From: Synchiropus splendidus
Lineage: Eukaryota; Chordata; Actinopteri; Syngnathiformes; Callionymidae
DNA: 64,000 bases
Direction: 5' to 3'
Assembly: GCF_027744825.2 (NCBI RefSeq)
Contig: NC_071334.1
Coordinates: 3,498,937-3,562,936, forward strand
Part shown: positions 55,441-64,000 of the stretch, piece by piece
How positions within the stretch are numbered: the first letter of the stretch is position 1
How the letters are laid out: each line of letters begins with the position of its first letter
Translations under genes and position numbers: made by a program
Notes under the pieces: generated by a model
What the model was told of the DNA's origin: nothing
Databases searched by the model: none
The model's input: only the letters and a program-made list of their open reading frames with translations

Positions 55441-57062
55441 GATTTTGCTCCCCCCCTCCCTCCCGACCGAAGCTTGTAAACCCCCGATTATCGTAACTCG
55501 TGAAACACCATCTTATGGGAGAAGCTTTTGTCTGGGTGGGTTAAGGGTGAATCCATCTCTAGACGCAGCAGTTGGGGCTGACACTGATAGTTATTAGACA
55601 TGTTGAGCATCTACGACCAAAGCCTCATGTATGTGTGATGAGAACCGATCGCTCCCAACTTGAACTGTGGCTGGGAACAGAATGGTGCCGATCAAGTAGC
55701 AATCCGACTGAGAAACAAGGAAGCACTCGGGGAGCTGTCGCGTGTCGACACTTTTTTGTTTCTTACTTATGTTGAATTGGTTACTTCCTGCTTTATTTTG
55801 ACAGTGCTGAGCGCGTCTTCCTGTTTGTGTCCGTCTTGTCTCCCATTATTGTCTTGTGTTCTTGCTTATCTGCCCTGCACTTATGAGTGCATGTCCTCTT
55901 GTTGACAGGCAAGTGGACGGTACGAGAGTCCACGTTTTTACGTTACGTTTTGACATTTGTCGTCTTCAATCAAGACACTCCTTCTCAACCATGAGGTTAA
56001 GTAAATCTCACGCCAAATTGCAACCGTCCTCATGTGGTCTGTTCCTTCAGGATTCTTCAAGAAAACCCACTAAAACTCCAACATCCGATGCGCTTTCGTG
56101 TTGCGCGTTGTGTTTACCACTTGTTGTGATGTCTACACTACATCATCACATGAGATTTCAGGCTTGGGGGAGGAGCTTCCTGACCTTTATGTGGATGGTT
56201 TGTGCCACTGGGGCCATTGGTGCTCACCACCTCTTCCCGTCCGACATAAAAAAGATTTTGAAAATCCTTGTGTGACTCCATAGTGGCGCCAAGGTGAGGA
56301 GCCCAGTCATCCAGGGGAGACTCAACTGCTGCACCTCTCCCGAGCCTGGAGTTGCCACGGTGATCTTAAGAGCAGGCGGCGAGCCCTGCATCCCAGTCAG
56401 GAGGGTGATGGAAACAACAACCATGGTTCATTTCTTTGAGCAGCAATATGATTTTTGATGATGGGTGACTGACAGGCGTTGAGCCCGTCGAATCTTAAAA
56501 AGTGTCGAAGCACACACATGACTGACAGGTTTAATGGCGCTTTAATAAATGTAATGTTTGACAGTCTTGGAATAGACGCTAATTATACCAAACAAACGGC
56601 CATTCAAAATTCATTCCCGGGATAAAAATAAAACATGAAAAACTCTTCTGTTTGCAGAAGCAGGTCTGAATTTAAAGTGACTTCTCGGTGACTGCTCGTG
56701 GATTCGAGAGAGATTTCATGTCCTGATGCAGAATGAAGGGCGGAGGGACTCGTCGGAGTCTTAATCCTCAAGTCGAGTCATTTTTGGTGTGAGTCAAGTC
56801 ATATCATGGCTCAAGCAAGTCCCAAGTCAAGTCTCAAACTTTCTTCACAACAATATTGTGATCATAAATAAGTGAAATGTAGTAGGTAGCTAACCTGCAG
56901 CTAGCAAATGCTAAATGGAAACGTAAACTCAACATCCGGCCAGATGCGATAAGCCAAATTAATTCATGCATTTTTCCAGTTATTTGAGAAAGTGGATGAA
57001 TCTAAAAAGAAAAGTAAATCTAAAACATGTCTGACACCTGAAGTCGTCTGCAACGCAAATAG
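55441..57062. other. Intergenic; no gene recognised
   Basis: Frames such as 55856-56275 lack domains and splice context. No repeat is recognised. Confidence 0.4.
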
Positions 57063-57273
57063 TTGTGATGGGCAGACGCAGTTTTGTGACTCCGTAGGAG
57101 GGTTGATGAGGCTTCATGTAACAGTGGCCTGGTTCTCACAGGCCACCAGATGTCGCCGTTTGGCCAATTATTCAACGAAATCTCACATCATTTCTCAACC
57201 AAGAATGAAAATTAGGACTCTGTGTCATCAACTGTGTTGTACTGTTTCATGATGCCTCATTTACCTATCACTG
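57063..57273. mobile_element. hAT-type foldback MITE copy 12 with perfect 8-bp TSD
   Basis: Starts TTGTGATGGGCAGACG and ends CCTCATTTACCTATCACTG. It is flanked by GCAAATAG at 57055-57062 and again at 57274-57281. This copy gives the cleanest proof that the family uses 8-bp duplications. Confidence 0.9.
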
Positions 57274-57614
57274 GCAAATAGTTAGATCAAGTCGCGTTTC
57301 ACTTAAAGCAATGGGACGTTAGCGAGAGCTCACGTTGCTTCTCTTTGTGCCTGAAATGGCTCGATGTCGCTCTGGAAGTGTCAGAGACGCTTGAACCTTG
57401 ATAACAGCCAGTCTTCTTTACTTTTCCGTTCAACATTATTTGAAGTCAAATGGCACCGCTCATTAGATCCAGCATCGCACCACCGATAGCCTCTGCTCCC
57501 GCTAGGGCGCCACCCGTCCCTCGACATACCACCATTGCCACCATTTCTGAATCTCCCAGACCAGTGTTAATGTCAGCCACGAAAGGTGGATCAGTGAGAA
57601 GTGTGAGTGCAAGA

Positions 57615-58240
57615 CAGTGGTTCTTAACCATAGGCCCGGGGCCCATGGTTGGGCCGTGAGCGCCTCCTTGAGGGCCGCTAAAAGTGTTTTTCTTTTACAC
57701 CTTTGGGCCATGAGATGCTCAGTTTCAATAGATTGAGAGCCACATACTGTGGCAGTAGTGTATCACTGAATTGACTTGGCAGCTGCGAATCTGTGTCAGC
57801 TACCAACTAGAAGTTCTTCAAAAGAAAAAAAAAGAAAGAAAGTCATGTTGATAAAAGCAACTGTTGAAGCAGTTTTAAAATTAATTAGAACATTTTATGG
57901 CGATACCTTCAATCATATTTTCTATGGAGTTTAAATAAAATATAGAATTTTTTTAATGTTACGATATTTAGACATGAATTCATTATATTTATTTTATTCA
58001 CAATTGTATTCAGTTTTTCAATTTCCTCAACAGTTTGCGTCAAGTGTGTTTTTTTTCCCTTTTTTTCTTCAGTACATTTGATGAACATGACTTGCACCTG
58101 GTTCTGCTGCTGGTTGGACTTTTCTCTGACAAACATATTTGCGATGATCACATGGTTTCATGCCATTTCACAAGGTTTAGGTTTGTTTACATGTGAGTAG
58201 ATTAAACATGGTTGTTGATCACAAATGAAATCCAGAGTCA
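57615..58240 (+). mobile_element. Dispersed hAT-like repeat, homologous to 15840-16265
   Basis: Begins CAGTGGTTCTTAACCATAGG, the terminus pattern of Charlie-like hAT elements, with GGGCCATGAGATGCTCAGTT next. It then shares several 18-20 bp blocks in order with the upstream copy. It is longer than that copy because of an insertion near 57830-57950. The right end is not defined. Confidence 0.65.
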
Positions 58241-58468
58241 TGAATCCGTTTGTTTACTTTTAGTGGCCTGAGAACACAAAGGTTGTTGAAGCCAGCTGGA
58301 AAAAAAAACATGTCAAAATGATTTTCTGTATCTCAAGATGGAACCATTCTAAATCCTGTACACATTGATATGTAGTTAAAAATGGCGAGCAGCTCAGACG
58401 AAGAAAGACGACGGCATTGTGATGGTGGTGGCCACAGATGAGAAGCACATCTGTTGCTCTCGGGGCAG

Positions 58469-58677
58469 ATGACAGAGACCCGTCTTTTGTGTTGGGCTGC
58501 GTTCCTCATCTTCCTTTGGAGCTGTCAGGGGGCAGAGAAAGCGACGCCTCCCTCTGAAAACCGAGCGCCGTCTCAGAATACCTCGGCCAGCAAATATCAC
58601 CGAGGGCCACTCGTCAGCTTGTCGACTGCTTGTGAGGAGCCGTGTCAAAACAAGGCGGAGAGAAGAAAGCTGTCCTG
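58469..58677 (+). CDS. Candidate first coding exon with signal peptide, gene unknown
   Basis: The ATG at 58469 opens MTETRLLCWAAFLIFLWSCQ then GAEKATPPSENRAPSQN and, near the end, CEEPCQNKAERRKLS. The first 20 residues look like a cleavable signal peptide (hydrophobic core AAFLIFLW, small residues at SCQGA). A consensus-like donor GTAAAT follows at 58678, leaving phase 2. I recognise no family and found no second exon before 64000. It could equally be a chance frame (70 codons). Confidence 0.25.
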
Positions 58678-59369
58678 GTAAATGATGAGCTTTCGCTGCG
58701 TGGCCACGAAAAGCCGCCATCGCTTGATGAGAGTGACACCTCCACCAAGCACATGACAACAGATCCAAACAGAGCATCGGATCCTTCAGACGTTTGATCA
58801 AACACTCGCAAAGTTCAGCCGCGACGCCCTTGAAGGGACGCGTCAAGGACACGTTTTCTTTCAGCTCCTCCGCAAGAAGAGAGGAAGACTTCAGACGAAG
58901 AAGCCGGTAGTTCAGGCCAGATTATGCAAAGTACTTTTGACCCCACTGCAGCTGAATGTGGGGGATACTGTATCGCCGTGTTCACAGATAAAAATGGAAG
59001 CCATACACTGAACACACATTTGTGGGAGGTCACCTGAAGTCTGCTGAGCCGTGTTAAGTGAAGTGTGACCTCAGTCAAAAAAGGCTCAGTCATCGTGTCT
59101 GGGTTCTTGAAGTGTTTGACAGTGTATTATGACGAGGCAAGCACCAAAGTGAAAATTCTCAGAACTCACTTAACTAATAAACAATGTACGTGTTTACAAC
59201 TGACTAGCTGAAGAAGAGTCCGTTTTCTAGAAATATATAGTGCATTCAAGTCATGTGCATGTCTACGGATGCTTCAGGGTTACTACAACAAGTGCAACTG
59301 GTGAATGAGTGTAGGTCGAAAACAAAATACTTCGACTCTCATGGCATTAGGAACATTTCACCTATGCTC
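58678..59369. other. Intergenic or intron; no gene recognised
   Basis: No conserved exon or known repeat. Confidence 0.4.
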
Positions 59370-59935
59370 ACTGTTGGATCGATGAGGTTTCATGACACTG
59401 TATTGAAGGGTCCATGAGGTTTCATGATAGTATTGATATGACACAGTATTGAAGGGTCGATGAGGTTTCATGACACAGTATTGAAGGGTCGATGAGGTTT
59501 CATGATAATATTGATATGACACAGTATTGAAGGGTCGATGAGGTTTCATGATAATATTGATATGACACAGTATTGAAGGGTCGATGAGGTTTCATGATAA
59601 TATTGATATGACACAGTATTGAAGGGTCGATGAGGTTTCATGATAATATTGATATGACACAGTATTGAAGGGTCGATGAGGTTTCATGACACAGTATTGA
59701 AGGGTCGATGAGGTTTCGTGACAGTATTGATATGACACAGTGTTGCAGGGTAGATAAGGTTTCCTGACACAGTATTGAAGGGACAATGAGGTTTCATGAA
59801 ACAGTGTCCAGATTCTCAGAGGCCACCTAATTGAACAACTAATTCATTTCTTAAGCAAGAGCGCCATCTAGTGGCCTCTGACACAGTTTCATCACCCCTG
59901 CAATAATGTTTCATGATACCTCACCATTCCCTTCT
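59370..59935. repeat. hAT MITE (copy 13) with internal 46-bp minisatellite
   Basis: A 46-bp unit, TGAGGTTTCATGATAATATT followed by GATATGACACAGTATTGAAG and GGTCGA, repeats about seven to eight times from 59376 to about 59790. It then passes into the normal MITE core (AACAGTGTCCAGATTCTCAG, GAGCGCCATCTAGTGGCCTC). The unit is the terminal segment of the MITE, locally amplified. Confidence 0.88.
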
Positions 59936-60706
59936 TGTATCATGGTCAGATGTTTGGGATATTTGGTGTTTTTAAAACAGCACATGGAATGTTGGAAGTA
60001 TGTTGCTTGCTCATATGTATTTGTCTTAATTTTGTATTGTCTCACACCTTTTCCATCTGTTTTCACCCAGCTTGCCTTATACTTCCTCCCGGTGTGTTTC
60101 ATTGCTTTCAAATGGGTTTTTAGAGAGCGCAGAGCCTTGTCGTCCAGTGTTTACTCTTGTAGTTGAACAATACGAAGGATTTATTTTAACATTGGAGGTC
60201 ATTTCCCATAACATACTCAAGTTATTTGTTAGTGCCACAACGACAATTGTCCTTGCAATATTTTCAGATCTGACTGGATTTCCTTCTCTTCTTCATATCC
60301 CTTCTTTATGTTAGTGCGATAATGTATCTGAGTGTAACAGTCCACTTTTAATGTTATTCTCCATCATGTGTGCTACTATGTCAAACAATAATCTGTAATG
60401 GAATATTTCATGTTTGTGACATTTCATGTTCAGTGAATCCAGTGGTTGTTTTATCACTAATGGTGTGATTCTGTCACGATCCACCAGAGTCTTATTCTCC
60501 AGCCTGACGTATATTCAAAATGGCCACCACTCTCACTGCGCAGAAGATTACAGTTTTCATCATCCCACTGTATCTGTTTTTCATCTCTTGTGTCCCAGAG
60601 GAAACGTGTGTTGGCAACACCTTGACCTCCTCCACATTTCCTTTTGTTCCAATACTGTTTTATGCACTGAATGTTATCACTTATTTTAGCTCCCATTTTT
60701 GCATCT

Positions 60707-60712
<6 letters not shown>
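59936..60712. other. Intergenic; no gene recognised
   Basis: No exon with a recognisable domain. Confidence 0.4.

Positions 60713-60736
<24 letters not shown>
60713..60736. repeat. (TA)n microsatellite
   Basis: Twelve or so TA dinucleotides, directly before a 21-bp tandem repeat. Confidence 0.95.
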
Positions 60737-60737
<1 letters not shown>

Positions 60738-60754
60738 TGGTGTCTAAAACACAC

Positions 60755-60935
60755 TTACAAAACATATTGAACATACTGTAAACGTATCGACAAACTCTGA
60801 AAAACAAATCTACAAACTCTAAAAACACATTTACAAACTCTGAAAACGTATCGACAAACTCTGAAAAACAAATCTACAAACACTAAAAACATATTTACAA
60901 ACTCTGAAAGCGTATTGACAAACTCTGAAAATATG
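60755..60935. repeat. 21-bp tandem repeat (ACAAACTCTGAAAAC...)
   Basis: Units such as ACAAACTCTGAAAACGTATC, ACAAACTCTGAAAAACAAAT and ACAAACTCTAAAAACACATT alternate in a 64-bp triple period that occurs more than twice. Non-coding. Confidence 0.88.
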
Positions 60936-61591
60936 TGCTAAAGAAGCTTGGAAAGACACGTACAAACTCCAGAAAAAAAATAAAAAGTTTCCTGAAGAAG
61001 TTTGTAAGAAAAAATACATTTGTTTGAAATGTTGTACTGTAAATGTGTTTTCGGTATTTGTAAGTTGTTCCAAGACTTTGTAAAATATTCCGGCATAAAA
61101 AGAAGAATAAAATATGAAAGAAAAAAGAAACAAAACAAAATTAATTGTTATTATTTTTTAAACAGCAATACATTTGAGGGACTGAGGCTCCACTCCCTCC
61201 ACTAACACATATAAACAACAGATCCAGTCATATCAAAATAAAAACAATGGAAATAAATAGTGTAACCAGAATAACAAAAGTGACTGAAGCATCAGCAGTG
61301 TAGCTAATAAAGTGCTTAACAAAAGCAAACTATCATGACGTGCAGAAAACAATGGAAAGAGAACCAGGATTAACTTAAAAGAATGTGAAAAGAAACTACT
61401 CTCAAGTCTCAGTTATTTTGCTCCTCGGAATTTTTCACAATTTCGTGCCGTTTATTCACATCACTCCTGATGTTGTGCAAGGAACTTTACGTTTTATCAG
61501 AATCAAAGTAGAAAAAACTGACAGTCAATTGCTTGGTACTGTACAGAAAAGTCATGACAACAGTTGATGCTTTGCAACAAGCCACAGTCAG

Positions 61592-61903
61592 TCACTCCGT
61601 CCAGTGAGGAGAGAGTGGAGGGTGTGGGCAAGACTCCATGCTGACTGAGGTTTCACCTGGTGAGATGGTCCGCCTGACAGCGTCTTCAGAGTTGCATCTC
61701 TCACTCCTCTCCTCCTGGGTGAATATGGAACTGAACGACTGCAGAGTCAGTTCAATATCTGCAGCAGCGGAGAGTTTAGTCAAAGCCCATTTTAGCTCCA
61801 GCAGCGTCCCTTTGCAAGATAATACCCTTTTTTCTGCCTCCGTGATCCGCTCACATTCTGCCCCCTCATTAGCATGCCATCGTGCAGCGGGTGTTTGGGG
61901 CTG
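61592..61903 (-). CDS. Open segment of 103 codons, possible terminal exon, gene unknown
   Basis: The minus strand is open from just after a TAA at about 61904 to TGA at 61592. It encodes AECERITEAEKRVLSCKGTL, LELKWALTKLSAAADIELTL, QSFSSIFTQEERSERCNSED, AVRRTISPGETSVSMESCP. A CTTAACAG acceptor lies at its start and there is no ATG until late. The heptad-like, charged composition looks protein-like, but I recognise no family and there is no poly(A) signal close by. It may be a transposon remnant. Confidence 0.22.
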   Translation of the reverse strand, partial: QPQTPAARWHANEGAECERITEAEKRVLSCKGTLLELKWALTKLSAAADIELTLQSFSSIFTQEERSERCNSEDAVRRTISPGETSVSMESCPHPPLSPHWTE

Positions 61904-62015
61904 TTAAGTGGTCTGAGTTTGTGACTAAAGCTGCAGCATCATTACGCACGCTGTGTGTGTGGACACCCACAACAAAGGTTCCCAAATGAAGAGCAGGAAA
62001 GGGTGTACAGAGCCT

Positions 62016-62461
62016 GTTATGTCTGAGCCAGGAACTTGGTTCAGCACCGTCTTCATGGTCTTTTTTCTGGTCACGTTCCATGGTCATTTTGCCGAGATAA
62101 AGAGTAACAACATGGAAGCAGAACCTTCTCTCTACAGTTCCAATGGGTGTGGCGAGTCATGGGTAGATGGTCGAGGTTTCATGACACAGTATTGAAGGAT
62201 TGATGAGGTTTCATGAAACAGTGTCCTGGTTTTCAGAGGTTATATCTGACCCAGGAACTTGGTTCAGCACTGTCTTCATGGTCTTTCTTCCAACGTTCAA
62301 TGGTCATTTTGCGAATATAAAGAGCCACAACATGGAAGTAGAACCTTCTCTCTATAGTTCCAATGGGTGTGTCGAGTCATGGGTAGATGGTCAAGATTTC
62401 ATGACACAGTATTGAAGGGTTGATGAGGCTTCATGAAACAGTGTCCTGGTTTTCATAGGCC
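62016..62461. repeat. Tandem duplication, 223-bp period, containing hAT MITE ends (copy 14)
   Basis: GTTATGTCTGAGCCAGGAAC (62016) and GTTATATCTGACCCAGGAAC (62239) start two similar units. Both include GGTTCAGCAC.GTCTTCATGG, AACATGGAAG.AGAACC and GTCGAGTCATGGGTAGATGG-type sequence followed by a MITE terminus (TTCATGACACAGTATTGAAG, GAAACAGTGTCCTGGTTTTC). The breakpoint falls in the MITE. Confidence 0.88.
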
Positions 62462-62514
62462 ACCAGATGGCACTGTCTGCTGTAAAATGTTCGCAAGTAT
62501 CAAGTATCGCTATA

Positions 62515-62870
62515 CAAGGACCCGACACACACACACACGTTATGTCATGTGTTGTGAGGACCTCTCCCAATAAAAAAGGTCCCCACAAGGAGGTGTGTTT
62601 CTAAGAATTGGTTCCCACAAGTAAAGCTATACAAGTCCACACACACACACACACACACACAGACACACAGTCACACACACACACACAGGTGTTTTGCTAT
62701 GTTTGTGAGGACCTCTCAATGCCATTACCCCTTCCCCAGCCTCTCACCCTTCAGCCATCCAACGCACATGGCTCATCTGAACAAGGACCCTGAACCATAA
62801 TCATAATAAACTACTTTTACTGAGGTTATAACCCTCCAAACCTTGTGAGGACAGGCCAAAAAACATGGCT
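62515..62870. repeat. CA-rich fish repeat with GTGAGGACC motifs
   Basis: GTTGTGAGGACCTC, AAAGGTCCCCACAAGGAGG and GTTTGTGAGGACCTCTC surround two (CA)n arrays (62521-62538 and 62639-62690). This is a widespread teleost repeat layout (TTGTGAGGACC...GGTCCCCACAAG), so it is a dispersed element rather than a simple microsatellite only. Confidence 0.65.
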
Positions 62871-63759
62871 ACTATTGAGAGCAGTAATAAAAGAAAAAAA
62901 AAAAAAATCAATACGCAAAACGAAAACAAGGTGAGCAGTGTCTACCACTCTATTTAGCGTTGTCACACTAAAACGTTACAGTGAAAAGAAAAAACATGCA
63001 TGAGTGAATGGATGACACTTGATGGTTGAGCCAGCAGCAGAACAGCAAGGATCTCTGGAGTCCAACAAATGACTGTATGTCCCAAGTTCACATTGCTTGT
63101 ACCTGGGTACTATTGACTACTATACGCACGTAATATAAGGATTATGCTTGATAAACAGTTCAGTGTTGTGTCTTTAAAGTCTTGTTTAACCAATGTTTCC
63201 TTGACACAAATGAACGGTTTTCATTGATCCTGAAGCTCAATTTAAGGAGTCAGTAAAGTGTGTGGCGAAGGAAACACAGCTTCATTTTCAAAGCTCCGAT
63301 CCTCTGTGTCCACTAACCACACGTCAATAGCACAGTTGACACTTGCGCAGGGGGCCGAAGCTTTGAACACTTTGAACTTGCACTTCTGCTGCGTTGGCCG
63401 AGCCTCTGCCTACTGCGCCTTCTGACGTGACGCAACTGCTACCAAGGCTACTCTGCTGCAAGCGAAGAGGATGAATAAATAAAGAGGATGCGTTTTTTCC
63501 AAGAAATGCCTTGTGACCTCCCGAACACAAAAAGGGTTGTGTTTGCCTCTAAGTTGTGCAATGTACTGTTGACATAACGTTGAGCAGAGGAGGAAAAAAG
63601 GGCCTTTATTTCACTATGAAAATTCAAATTTAGCAAATACAGGTGTTTTAATACAACAAATACATGTAAAACAAACAACAAACTTGTGTTTTCTTCTCTC
63701 TGAGAATTCAACTGGAACTTCAGCAACACCCGACTTCAGAAGTCTGGTTCCAGACCTGT
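62871..63759. other. Intergenic; no gene recognised
   Basis: A-run at 62894-62907. No conserved frame. Confidence 0.4.
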
Positions 63760-64000
63760 GTGCCAGATCCTTCAGGATGATCCACCGGTAAAGTCCCCCG
63801 GCTTGACTTTGGAAATACTGGACTTTTTTGTGTGTGTTTTTTTGTGACTGTCCAGGGCCATAGAGAGTGTGAGAAAGAGGTGAAGAAGCGGCAGGATGGA
63901 ATCATTGGAGAAAAGTGTCAGGTGTGATGTGTGACAAAAGGGTGTTGACAAGGATGAAAGGGAAAGTGTCCAAAAGTGTGGTGAGGCCAGCAATGTTGTA
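63760..64000 (+). mobile_element. LINE-B fragment, continues beyond the window
   Basis: GACTGTCCAGGGCCATAGAG, then GTGTGATGTGTGACAAAAGG, GGATGAAAGGGAAAGTGTCC and TGAGGCCAGCAATGTTG match the complement of 49920-50000 (GVMCDKRVSARMKGKVSK). The more 5' part reads CQGHRECEKEVKKR, typical just upstream in such elements. The copy is frameshifted. Confidence 0.75.

Noticed and set aside
42763..64000. Neighbouring gene of the mammalian MTSS2 locus (vac14, il34, sf3b3)
   Set aside because: No exon encoding any conserved part of these proteins was recognised on either strand.

Overview
The window looks like nuclear DNA of a spiny-rayed (percomorph-type) teleost fish. It shows GT-AG introns, small vertebrate-type exons, teleost-style LINE fragments, hAT/Harbinger/P-like DNA transposon remnants, CA/GATA/AT microsatellites and long AT-rich introns. 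There is no bacterial-style operon structure, and almost all long open frames are fortuitous.

One protein-coding gene is clear: the 3' part of mtss2 (also called mtss1l or ABBA) on the + strand, an I-BAR (IMD)/WH2 membrane- and actin-binding protein. I placed 13 coding exons between 24190 and 42762, all phase-consistent with GT-AG boundaries, giving 774 codons plus a stop if every exon is included. The first in-window exon starts inside the IMD domain (about 65-70 N-terminal residues are missing), so exons 1-3 and the promoter should lie upstream. I could not find them in 1-24189. The set includes a 9-nt microexon (30211-30219), a NAGNAG acceptor (35675/35678) and a 156-nt cassette exon with a weak donor (39549-39704). 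The 3' UTR probably ends near the AATAAA at 43493.

Layout. 1-24189: upstream intron or intergenic DNA with a P-like THAP element nested in a LINE (308-1550), a hAT element with target-site duplication (TSD) (3230-3674), a regulatory-looking cluster (about 8680-8830), a 28-bp minisatellite (9503-10530) and LINE fragments. 24190-42762: the mtss2 exons, with three introns carrying a (A/G)CTAA pentamer satellite, one with 275-bp higher-order structure ending 75 bp before an exon. 37930-38340: GATA/GACA array on a retroposon tail. 42763-64000: 3' UTR and then repeat-rich intergenic DNA, including an intact-ended Harbinger MITE (47903-48316), a LINE with 5' inversion and a 14-bp TSD (52357-53268), a foldback element (54527-54801), a hAT copy with a perfect 8-bp TSD (57063-57273) and a 46-bp minisatellite grown from the same hAT family (59370-59790). 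Two weak candidate coding segments (58469-58677 +, 61592-61903 -) are unassigned.

A recurrent palindromic hAT-type MITE family, with termini like TAGTGATGGGTNGATGAGG, occurs about 14 times and is the most characteristic local repeat. I found no CRISPR array, no tRNA or rRNA gene, and no convincing viral gene. The 'system' content of the window is mtss2 splicing architecture plus transposon and satellite biology rather than a novel gene cluster.
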